Below are positions 1-9,570 of a DNA stretch of 64,000 bases, piece by piece. Below the pieces are notes generated by a model. That model was not told the DNA's origin and did not search any database. It saw nothing but the letters and a program-made list of their open reading frames with translations. The DNA comes from UBA7672 sp038326205 (GTDB lineage: Bacteria; Pseudomonadota; Alphaproteobacteria; Caulobacterales; Hyphomonadaceae): NCBI GenBank assembly GCA_038326205.1, contig JBBQJV010000014.1:3269-67268 (forward strand), in the 5' to 3' direction. Each line of letters begins with the position of its first letter. Position 1 is the stretch's first letter. The position numbers were made by a program, and so were the translations under genes.

Positions 1-1047
1 GACAATCGTGAAGCTCTCGCCGGTGCGACCGGCGCGACCTGTGCGGCCAATCCGGTGCACATAGTCGTCCGAGTTTGGGGGCGGGGCGTAGTTGAACACC
101 TGGCTGACTTCCGGGATGTCCAGGCCGCGCGCGGCTACGTCGGATGCAACCAGAAGCTTAAGTTCCTGGTTGCGGAAACGGTCGAGCGTTGCGGTCCGCT
201 GGCTCTGCGGCAGGTCGCCGTGAATCGGGGCTGCATCGAAGCCGTGGCTCGCCAGCGATTTGGCGACAACGTCGACTTCTGTCTTGCGGTTGCAGAATAC
301 GATGCCCTGATCGGTTGACCGGGCCTTGATGATCGAGCGCAGCACCGCGCGCTTCACTGTGTCCTCGTTGGATGGGCAGTGGGTAACGTACTGGGTGATG
401 GTGGTGGCGGCCGTGGCGGGTTTGGAAACCTCGATCCGCACCGGCTCTTTCTGGAACTGCTTGGCGAGGCGGGTGATCTCGGGAGGCATGGTGGCCGAGA
501 AGAGCAAAGTCTGGCGCGTCTTGGGCAGCAGGGTGCAGATCTTCTCGATGTCTGGGATGAAGCCCATGTCGAGCATGCGGTCAGCTTCGTCGATAACCAA
601 CATCTGCACCCCGGTCATCAGGAGGCCGCCCCGTCCGAAATGGTCCATCAGGCGGCCGGGCGTCGCGATCAGCACGTCGGCGCCGGCGTTGAGTTTCTTT
701 TCCTGGTCGCCGAACGACACGCCACCGATCAGCAGCGCCATGTTCAGCTTGTAGCCCGCGCCGTATTTTTCGAACTGCTCGGCCACCTGGGCGGCAAGTT
801 CGCGAGTCGGCTCAAGGATCAGCGAGCGGGGCATGCGCGCCTTGGCGCGCCCTTGTCCAAGTTTGTGGATCATGGGTAGCACGAAGGCAGCTGTCTTGCC
901 GGTGCCGGTTTGCGCAATCCCGGTCACATCCTTGCCGCCGAGCACGGCAGGAATCCCCTGTTGCTGAATGGGTGTCGGCGTCGTGTAGCCAGCGGCTGTC
1001 ACGGCCTCCAGAATTCTTGGGTCGAGGCTAAGCTCGTCAAACGTCAT
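1..1047 (-). CDS. DEAD-box ATP-dependent RNA helicase (RhlE-like), 3' end outside window
   Basis: Reading the minus strand from an ATG at 1047 gives 349 residues that run off the left edge without a stop. The helicase motifs are in order: Q motif (TPTPIQ, about 24-29), Walker A AQTGTGKT (45-52), PTRELA (80-85), TPGR (129-132), DEAD (153-156), SAT (184-186), and near the cut end the motif VI region HRIGRTGRAGR. This family unwinds short RNA duplexes using ATP in the cytoplasm, in ribosome assembly or mRNA turnover; which role applies here cannot be told because the variable C-terminal tail is missing. The frame is open upstream of 1047, but the N-terminus MTFDEL matches where family members normally begin. 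Confidence 0.95.
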   Translation of the reverse strand, partial: MTFDELSLDPRILEAVTAAGYTTPTPIQQQGIPAVLGGKDVTGIAQTGTGKTAAFVLPMIHKLGQGRAKARMPRSLILEPTRELAAQVAEQFEKYGAGYKLNMALLIGGVSFGDQEKKLNAGADVLIATPGRLMDHFGRGGLLMTGVQMLVIDEADRMLDMGFIPDIEKICTLLPKTRQTLLFSATMPPEITRLAKQFQKEPVRIEVSKPATAATTITQYVTHCPSNEDTVKRAVLRSIIKARSTDQGIVFCNRKTEVDVVAKSLASHGFDAAPIHGDLPQSQRTATLDRFRNQELKLLVASDVAARGLDIPEVSQVFNYAPPPNSDDYVHRIGRTGRAGRTGESFTIV

Positions 1048-1174
1048 CAGAAAGATCTTTTCGGACTTCAGCCGGCCGGATCGCGGGCAGAAATGCACGC
1101 TTTTCCAGGATTGGCGGACCAATAGGCCCACGCGCCCCCAAGTCAATCCCGGGAGGCTCCAGTGGCCACCATGG

Positions 1175-1197
1175 CACGATTCCGTGAAAGAATCGTG
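1175..1197 (-). terminator. Hairpin downstream of the amidohydrolase pair
   Basis: Perfect 8-bp inverted repeat (CACGATTC / GAATCGTG) with a 7-nt loop, 25 bases past the amidohydrolase stop codon and before the helicase gene on the same strand. There is no T-run after it, so an intrinsic terminator is possible but not secure; it may instead be an mRNA 3'-end stabiliser. Confidence 0.35.
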
Positions 1198-1221
1198 GGC
1201 GTATTGCCGACCTGCGGTTGG

Positions 1222-2483
1222 CTATTGGCGCTCGTAGGCCTGCGGCTTGTTTTCGTCGAGGTTGAGGTAGCGGTCCCGCAGCTTGGTCTGGCGTGACACC
1301 ATCGGCGTCGAGACGCCGGCGATGTAGACCGCGTCGGGGCTGGACATCAGTTCCAGCGGGTCGCCATCCCAGATCACCACATCGGCGATCGCCCCGGATT
1401 TCAGTGATCCAAGGTCCGTCCTGCCATAGATACTGGCGGGGACGCTGGTGATCGCGGCGAAAGCATCAGCCCACGACATGCCGTTCGCGACGGCGTTGCC
1501 GGCCAGTTGCTGGATGAAACGGGTGTTGTGGGTCGCCTCGTTCGGATCTGCGATGGCGACCTTCACACCGGCCTTCGACAGGCGGCCTGCGTTTTCGAGT
1601 GTTGCGGCCAGTTGTTCGAACCGGTCGGGCAGGTTGGTCAGCGGGTTGACGATGACGGGCACGCTAGCCGCGGCGATCTGGTCGGCAACGCGCCAGCCTT
1701 CGGTCGCGCCGAGCAGGATGAGCTTCATCCTCGGTTCGCGCTGTCGCAGGGTGAGCACCTGCAGGATGTCAGCGGCGGAATGCACTTCGATCATCAGGGG
1801 CACGCGGCCCTCGACCACAGGTTTGAACGCGAGCGCTTCCTTGGACGACAGCAGGTCACCTTCGCCATCTTCGGTGAAGCCGCGCGGGTAGACCTTGGCG
1901 TCGTCGATCGCGGTGGTGAGCCATGTCCATGCCGCCGACCGTGAGCCGCCAGCTGAGGCGGCGCCGCCTTCGCCAAGTTCGGCGTACATAACCACATCGC
2001 GGGCAAAGATGCTGTTGAAGCTGCCGGTGGTATCCGCGAGTGCGCCATAACCACCGAGCAGACCATCGCCCGCTGGGTCGACCAGCGCCACGCGGGTAAC
2101 GCCCTCGATACGCGAGACCGCGATGGCGGTGTTGTCGGGATCGAAGGAGTCTGCGGCGCGCAGCGATGCCTGGAACTTGCTGCGACCAGCGGATATATTG
2201 TTGGTCGAATCCTCGGAATCGACTTCGGCGAGGCCGATGCGGGACAGGGCCGCGAACAGGCCCGGCGTGACCCACTTGCCATTGGCGTCGACAATGGTTG
2301 CGCCGGCGGGAGCAGATCCCGGGCCCACCGAGACAATGCGGCCATTGGTGATGACGACGGTTCCGTTTTCGATCACGTCTTGCGACGTGTTGGTGACTAT
2401 GCGTCCGCCGGTGATGGCAATGGCCTGCGCGAACGCGCACGGCGCAGCCGCAAAGAGTGTTGCAGCAACCAGGAGCTTGCCGA

Positions 2484-2487
<4 letters not shown>
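1222..2487 (-). CDS. Amidohydrolase-like secreted protein lacking the HxH metal motif
   Basis: 421 residues with a signal peptide (MIGKLLVAATLFAAAPCAFA, 1-20), so probably periplasmic. It keeps the composite amidohydrolase framework: the N-terminal beta-sandwich (TGGRIVTNTSQDVIENG), the VTPGL turn at 73-77, and the C-terminal LKSGAIADVVIWDGDPLE segment that rebuilds the sandwich. The strand-1 site that should read HxH is instead FAALS, so canonical metal binding is unlikely. The ATG at 2487 overlaps the stop of the upstream amidohydrolase gene as ATGA, which fixes the start and implies translational coupling. A non-catalytic partner of the upstream enzyme is the simplest inference; substrate unknown. 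Confidence 0.85.
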
Positions 2488-4025
<1,538 letters not shown>

Positions 4026-4217
4026 GCGTCACCCCGTACTTGCGTGGGGAACACTGCATGCCATGGATTTCGCGTCAAACGCCGACACGCGATGCGCGAG
4101 AACCCTGCGCCAGTTGACGAAAACGTCGGCAGGCGCCGCTACGGTGCCATCTCGGGCGCGGAAAATGCATGTGAGAGCATTCCCAATAAGCCGGAGACAC
4201 CGGCACAAGAGGAAAAA

Positions 4218-5249
4218 ATGAAATCGTTGCTTCAGGTGCTTGCCTGCGGAACCGTTTTCTTGTCCGGCGTGGCCCATGCCCAAGCTGGCAATACGATTCC
4301 GCGAACAGCGGACGTCAAGCCGGATTTTCAGGGCGTCTGGACGAATTCGTCGCGTACCCGGCTTGAGAGGGTCCTTGAGTACAAGGATCTGGTGTTGACC
4401 CCAGAGCAGGCCAAGGGCTGAGAGACAGATGCTGCGCGGATCGCCGCCAAGGACGCAGCCCCGACTGACGCCTCCGTCGGTGCGCCGATATCTGGTGAGG
4501 ACCCGGAGGGCTACAACTATTTCTGGATCGATCCCGGCACGCGCGTCGGTAAGGTGAAGAGTGAATACCGCTCGTCCTGGCTGATCGATCCTCCGAACGG
4601 GAAAGTTCCATACACCGCCGCCAGGAGGCAAGCCATGATGAAGGAGGTCTCGACCTACAAATTCTTTGACAACCCGGAAGAGCGTATCACGATCGAGTGT
4701 TGCCTTATCGGCTTTGCCTCGATTGGCGGTCAACCTATGCTGAATGAGCTCTACAACAATCACCAGCAGATCATCCAGACGGCCTACGCGATCGCGATCA
4801 AAATCGAAAAGGTGCATGACACGCGCATCGTCCGAATGAATGGCGAGCACAACCCGCCCGCCGTGACCCAGTATCTCGGCGCCACGGTCGGTCACTGGGA
4901 GGGCGACACGCTGGTCACCGACACGGTCGGCTTCAAGCCGAAGGAAGCCGTGCGGGTCGATTTCGGTCTTTTCGCCTACGTGTCGTCTGACGCGAAGGTC
5001 ACCGAGCGCTTCGCGGTGAGCAATCCCGACGAGATCCTCTACGAATTCACGGTCCTTGACCCCGTCGCGTATTCGCAACCGTGGAAAGGCGAACTGACGT
5101 TTCGCCGCTCGCCGGATCGAATCTATGAATACGCCTGCCATGAGGGCAGCCACTCGGTGCCCAACATCCTCGCTGGCGCGCGTGAGATGGATCGGCAGGG
5201 CTCGAAACCGGCTGTGACGCGTCAGCGCGCTCGCATCGATCGGGAATAG
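4218..5249 (+). pseudogene. Secreted protein of unknown function, interrupted by one in-frame TGA
   Basis: A GAGGAAAAA ribosome site precedes the ATG at 4218. A signal peptide (cleavage after GVAHA) leads into DFQGVWTNSSRTRLE, and the frame stops at TGA 4419-4421. The same frame then continues without a stop to 5249 with clearly related sequence (YNNHQQIIQ, GHWEGDTLVTDT, YEYACHEGSHSVPNIL), which matches a widespread periplasmic family of unknown function. Reading through the TGA gives a full-length protein of 343 residues; a single TGG-to-TGA change would explain it. No frameshift is seen. It is divergent from the amidohydrolase pair. It could be a recent pseudogene or a base-calling error. 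Confidence 0.8.
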
Positions 5250-5338
5250 AGAGTATGCAGCCGCGACCTGTCGCAGTCACAGGTTGCGCCTGTCGTTTTC
5301 TCCGTAGCGTTGAGTGGGCTGTCTGTATCGATCATCAA

Positions 5339-6304
5339 ATGACGGGCGAGGCCATGAGCGAACTTCAATCCTATCTCGGTTGGAAGATCGATTTCAAGAA
5401 TCCGCCTGGCGAGCCGGCGGGCCTTGAGCCCGACTCGATGCACTGGAACGTCTACAAGAATCCCATCGCCATGGCCGTCGGCGGGGTGGCGGCGGTGTTG
5501 CTGGAGTTTGCAGACGCGCGCATCCGCTCCGGCGTGTGGGACCATTCGACCTACAAGCAAGATCCCATCGGGCGCTCGAAGCGCACGGGAGTGGCGGCGA
5601 TGGTGGGCGTCTTTGGACCTCGCAAAGCTGCGGAGCGTGTGATCCATGGCGTCACCAACATGCATTCGCGTGTGAACGGGGCGACGCCAAAGGGAGAGCC
5701 TTACCGCGCGCTGGACCCCGAACTGCTCGACTGGGTGAGCGCCACAGCTGCCTATGGATTTCTCACGGCCTATGACACGTTCGTCGAGCGCGTCGCCGAG
5801 GCGGACAAGACGCGCTACTATGCCGAGGCAGCGCTGGGCGCGAAGTTGTATGGCGTGCAACGTTCTCCGACGTCGACCGCGGATTTCTTCGACATGATGA
5901 AGCCGCTGGTCGATCGCTTCGAGCCGCATCCCATCAACGAGGAGTTTCTTAGCATCATCATGTCCGGCAAGGCTGCGCCGGATACGCCAAAGTACATCAG
6001 TCAGGCCATGGTGCGGGCATCGGTGTCGCTGTTGCCGCCGGTCGTGCGCGGCAAGCTGGGTCTAGGCAATGCGTACAACCTCAGTTTTGTCGACCGCCTG
6101 ACGGTGATGGCGCTCGGCAAGTACCTGAACCGGAGGCCCATACCGGGCTCGCCGCCCTGTGATGCAAGCCTACGGATCGGGCTACCGGCGAATTTCCTCT
6201 TCCGCGGTCAACGCGAACGCGCGCGGCTGCTGGCTGAGTGGCGCGCCGCGCCGCGCCCGGCGAGTGAACCTGACGCCACGACAATGGTGCAACCGGCCGC
6301 GTGA
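5339..6304 (+). CDS. Oxygenase MpaB family protein (DUF2236)
   Basis: Roughly 321 residues. The segment HGVTNMHSRVNG followed by YRALDPELLDWVSATAAYG is characteristic of the DUF2236/MpaB family, related to latex-clearing protein; family members bind a b-type haem and act as oxygenases or peroxygenases. The conserved His and Arg of the MHxRV motif are present. The start is uncertain: ATG 5339 (MTGEAMSEL) or ATG 5354 (MSELQSYL), neither with a good ribosome site. A gene downstream on the same strand encodes a glutathione transferase 36 bases away, so the two may be co-transcribed. Substrate is not predictable. Confidence 0.85.
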   Translation: MTGEAMSELQSYLGWKIDFKNPPGEPAGLEPDSMHWNVYKNPIAMAVGGVAAVLLEFADARIRSGVWDHSTYKQDPIGRSKRTGVAAMVGVFGPRKAAERVIHGVTNMHSRVNGATPKGEPYRALDPELLDWVSATAAYGFLTAYDTFVERVAEADKTRYYAEAALGAKLYGVQRSPTSTADFFDMMKPLVDRFEPHPINEEFLSIIMSGKAAPDTPKYISQAMVRASVSLLPPVVRGKLGLGNAYNLSFVDRLTVMALGKYLNRRPIPGSPPCDASLRIGLPANFLFRGQRERARLLAEWRAAPRPASEPDATTMVQPAA

Positions 6305-6340
6305 TGTGCTGAGACTGTCGCCGCAGCACCGGAGCGTCCC

Positions 6341-6961
6341 ATGAAATTCTACACCTCCATCGGCCCCAACCCGCGCGTCGTGAAAATGTTCATGGCCGAG
6401 AAGGGCATCGACATTCCCCGTGTGACTGTTGACCTCATGGCCGGCGAAAACCGCGAGGCCGCGCACGTCGCGCGCAACCCCGGCGGCCAGATGCCGACAT
6501 TGGAACTGGACGATGGCAGTTACCTCGCCGAGGTGACGGCGATCTGCGAATACCTTGAGGAAAAGCATCCCAAGCCCGTGCTTGTCGGCGCGACGCCCGA
6601 AGAGCGGGCGATGACGCGCATGTGGACGCGCCGCATCGATCTTTACATCGTCGAGCCAATGCTGACCGGCTTCCGTGGCGCCGAAGGGCAGGCTCTCTTC
6701 AAGAATCGCATGCGCCTCATTCCGCAAGCCTCTGCTGACCTTAAAGCGCTGGCGCAGGAAAAGGTCACATGGCTCGACGGACTAATCAGCGGACGCGACT
6801 TCATCGCCGGTAACAGCCTCACGCTGGCCGACATCCTGCTCTACTGCACGCTCGATTTCGGCGCGACGGTTGGCCAGCCGCTTAACGCCGACAACGCCAA
6901 CATCACAGCGTGGTTCGCCCGCGTGAACGCCCGTCCAAGTGCCGAGGCGAGCCGGGCCTAA
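6341..6961 (+). CDS. Glutathione S-transferase family protein
   Basis: 206 residues with a thioredoxin-like N-terminal domain (MKFYTSIGPNPRVVKMFMAE) and an all-helical C-terminal domain. The glutathione-binding segment GGQMPTLELDDGSYLAEVTAI, where the cis-Pro follows QM and the glutamyl-contact residues follow in the next strand, is clear. The C-terminal motif FIAGNSLTLADILLYCTLDF is the conserved N-capping box and hydrophobic staple of the fold. It probably conjugates or reduces small electrophiles in the cytosol; the class cannot be assigned with confidence. It lies directly downstream of the MpaB-like gene. Confidence 0.92.
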   Translation: MKFYTSIGPNPRVVKMFMAEKGIDIPRVTVDLMAGENREAAHVARNPGGQMPTLELDDGSYLAEVTAICEYLEEKHPKPVLVGATPEERAMTRMWTRRIDLYIVEPMLTGFRGAEGQALFKNRMRLIPQASADLKALAQEKVTWLDGLISGRDFIAGNSLTLADILLYCTLDFGATVGQPLNADNANITAWFARVNARPSAEASRA

Positions 6962-7075
6962 CCCCCGGGGGTCCAGCCACATTGGCGACGCGCCCTGACT
7001 TCCGAATGCATTGGCGTGTTTTGTTAACGAATCGTGACGACTCTGGCCTCCGCATGTTGCGCAACGGAGCCGTCC

Positions 7076-8631
7076 ATGAACAACCCGGAGCTGCTGGCCG
7101 CGCAGATGCTGCGCGAAGCGCTCGATGTGCATGAGGACAGCGTGTCTATTTATGGTCCGCAGGGCCAGCACGTGTTCAGCAGCCAGTCGGCGCGGAAGCT
7201 TTTTGCGACCTTCTTTGTGTTTCTCGACAGCGGCCTCAGCCACTGGGAAGCAATTGCGGCATGCCTTCGTTTCAAGCGGCCTGACGTGAGCGAGGAGGTT
7301 GTCCAGACCTACGTGGCCTGGTGCCGGGACGAGTACGAGTCGGGGGAAACATATCATGCGAGAACGGATCATGATCGCGATGTGCTGATCACCTAGAGAT
7401 CAATGTCCGGCGGGCGGAAGGCCGGCATCTCGATCGACGTTACTGAGTTGCGGGAACGAGAGCGGAAGTTGAAACGCGTCAAGGAATCGGCTGAAGCGGC
7501 AAGCGCCGCCAAGAGCGCCTTCCTTGCCAACATGAGCCATGAGATACGGACGCCGCTAAACGGTGTGCTCAGCATGGCGCAGTCGCTGATTCGGGATGAG
7601 CTATCGCCGGAGCAGCGCGGTAGGGTTGAAATCCTGCTCGATAGCGGGCGCACCCTGATGACGGTCGTGAATGACGTTCTCGATCTGTCGAAAAGCGAGT
7701 CCGGCAAAGTGACGATCTCGCCCGTCGATGTCGCGATCCGTGAGGGCGTCGAGAGCGTCATCGAACTGTTCTGACCCAAGGCGGATGAAAAAGGCATCGC
7801 GCTGTCGCTTCGGCTGGACATCGACCTGCCGCACCGGTTGAATCTCGATCCTGTTCGCACGCGGCAATGCCTTGGCAATCTGATCTCGAACGCCGTGAAG
7901 TTCACCGACAACGGCCGCGTTACCGTAACCGCACGCCGCATCGGAAGCAGCGAAGTGCCAAAGCTTGAGTTTGCAGTCGCCGATACCGGAATCGGTATGA
8001 CCGAACAGCACATGGCGAGGTTGTTCGAGGACTTTGCGCAGGGCGACGACTCCACCACGCGACCTTATGGAGGAGCCGGACTTGGACTTGCGATCACCAG
8101 GCGCCTCGCTCGGCTGATGGGCGGCGATGTGGTGGTGGAGAGCACGCCAGGGAAGGGATCCGTCTTCAAACTTAGCCTCGCCGTCTCGTCGGTTCCTACG
8201 CTTTCATCGCGAGACAACCGGCAAACGCGCGTCGATCGTGATACCCCCGAAATCACCAACTATCGCATCCTGTTGACTGATGACAACGCAGTGAACCGCA
8301 AGGTTGTGCGGATGTTCATGAAGCCGTTCGGCGTGACACTGGTCGAGGTGCGTGATGGCGCCGAGGCGCTGTAGCGCTTGGCCAGTGAAGCCTTCGATCT
8401 CGTGCTGATGGACATCCACATGCCCGTGATGGATGGTCGCGAGGCGGTGCGGCGCATTCGAGCAAGCGGGCAACCGTGGGCGAACGTTTCGGTCGTCGCG
8501 CTGACCGCCGACGCCATGCCGGGCGACAATGAGCGCTACATGGGCATGGACATGAACGCCCATGTCGCGAACCGATCGATCTACGGGAGCTGTTCTCGGC
8601 GGTCCAGCGCGCTGGCGATGAGCAAGGTTAG
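7076..8631 (+). pseudogene. Decayed PAS-hybrid sensor histidine kinase
   Basis: One reading frame carries a complete hybrid kinase broken by TAG 7394-7396, TGA 7772-7774 and TAG 8372-8374, plus a one-base loss near 8571 (AAG CCG now reads AACCG) that shifts the last 20 codons. Recognisable parts in order: PAS-like N-terminus ending at GISIDVTELRERE, coiled linker, H-box NMSHEIRTPLNGV, N-box LGNLISNAVKFTDNG, G boxes ADTGIGM and GGAGLGLAITRRLA, then a receiver with ILLTDDNAVNR, the phospho-acceptor Asp in LMDIHMPVMDG, and after frame correction the PIDLRELF helix. Four independent lesions argue for a genuine pseudogene. Domain sequences are otherwise intact, so decay is recent. Confidence 0.88.
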
Positions 8632-8668
8632 CCGCGCCAACGCGGCGTAGGTCCGTTCTCCTGCCGGA

Positions 8669-9094
8669 CTATTCCGTCGTCGTTAGCGTAGACGGCAAGC
8701 GAAGGTGAACCTGCACGAGACAGACCGGCTTGGCTTGGTCCCGCTGCCACGCTTCCGCGTGCACTGTGGCGATGCGGCGTCCGAGCCGGCGGATGCGCGC
8801 GCGCGCAAACGTCGTTTCGCGTCTGGCGGGGCGCAGATATTCGACGTTGATGTCAATTGCGCGGAAGGGAGCGGACGTTCCCGTCTCGTGCGCCAGCTGC
8901 AGCAGGCAGGCGATCTCGAGGAAGGACGCGACGCAGCCCCCATGAAGCGCCGGCAGCATGACGTTGCCCACCAGCTCATCGCGTACAGGCAGTATGGCAA
9001 GCACGCCGTTCGCGTCGACCTGCGCTTCGACGGCAAGGAAGCGTCCGAAGGGTGAGCCAGCGATGATGGCATTGATGTCGACGGGCGGTATCAT
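8669..9094 (-). CDS. PaaI/acyl-CoA thioesterase-like hotdog protein
   Basis: 141 residues of single hotdog fold. The motif LPALHGGCVASFLEIACLLQL corresponds to the HGG(x)-helix element of PaaI-type thioesterases, in which the nucleophilic water is held near the helix N-terminus; the strand AIDINVEYLRPARRETTFARARIRR follows as in the family. It starts at ATG 9094, overlapping the stop of the preceding thioesterase gene by 4 bases (ATGA), so the two are likely translated together and may form a heteromer. Probable activity is hydrolysis of an acyl-CoA or aryl-CoA thioester in the cytosol; the acyl group is unknown. Confidence 0.85.
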   Translation of the reverse strand: MIPPVDINAIIAGSPFGRFLAVEAQVDANGVLAILPVRDELVGNVMLPALHGGCVASFLEIACLLQLAHETGTSAPFRAIDINVEYLRPARRETTFARARIRRLGRRIATVHAEAWQRDQAKPVCLVQVHLRLPSTLTTTE

Positions 9095-9570
9095 TTCGCC
9101 TCCCGCCGGTTGAGGCTGAACGCAGCTTGCGCGGCGGCGACCGGATCGTCGGGCGAAACGTCCCAAGCTTCGGCGCGGAGGAAGGCAATCGTGCGCGTCG
9201 CCTTGTAGACATGCGCACGCGCTGACACCGCAGCGCGGGGCGCGGCGGGGCGCATGTGATCGATGCGCAGATCAAGCGTTGCAGGCGCCGAGTTCATGCC
9301 GAGACCGGCCATGATCGCGAGACCGCAGACATGGTCGATCAGCGCAGTGATCGGCCCCGGCGCGAGGATGTCCGTGCCATTGAGGCCGACGAGATCGGCG
9401 CGCCAGGGCAGCAGGATTTCACCGCGATTGGGGGAAGAAGAAACGTAACGCATCCCGAGCGCGCGGGCGTAGGGCGTGTATTGCACCATGCCCTTTGCGA
9501 TGGTGTCGCCCGGCCAGTCAGCGACGCCATCGGCGCCAGTCTCATCATCGGGGTCGCGCGGGTTAGACAT
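9091..9570 (-). CDS. PaaI-type thioesterase paralogue
   Basis: 159 residues, hotdog fold, paralogous to the gene that follows it. The usual HGG at the start of the central helix is replaced by APGPITALIDHVCGLAIM, as in PaaI relatives where Asp or Thr of the helix does the work; the strand TLDLRIDHMRPAAPRAAVSARAHV is typical. The first codons overlap the end of parE by 8 bases, and the last overlap the next thioesterase by 4, giving a tight parE-thioesterase-thioesterase transcription unit. Two unequal hotdog subunits may combine their half-sites into one active dimer (inference). Confidence 0.8.
   Translation of the reverse strand: MSNPRDPDDETGADGVADWPGDTIAKGMVQYTPYARALGMRYVSSSPNRGEILLPWRADLVGLNGTDILAPGPITALIDHVCGLAIMAGLGMNSAPATLDLRIDHMRPAAPRAAVSARAHVYKATRTIAFLRAEAWDVSPDDPVAAAQAAFSLNRREAK

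Noticed and set aside
4029..5153. Long minus-strand open frame opposite the TGA-interrupted secreted-protein gene
   Set aside because: The plus strand has the signal peptide, ribosome site and conserved motifs; the antisense translation is Arg/Asp/His-rich with no domain. Such shadows are common in GC-rich DNA.
7394..8374. Stop-codon reassignment or selenocysteine to explain in-frame TGA/TAG codons
   Set aside because: Both TGA and TAG occur inside frames, the same genome uses TGA and TAG as ordinary stops at gene ends (for example TGA 36857 and TAG 16516), and there is no hairpin or selenoprotein family match.
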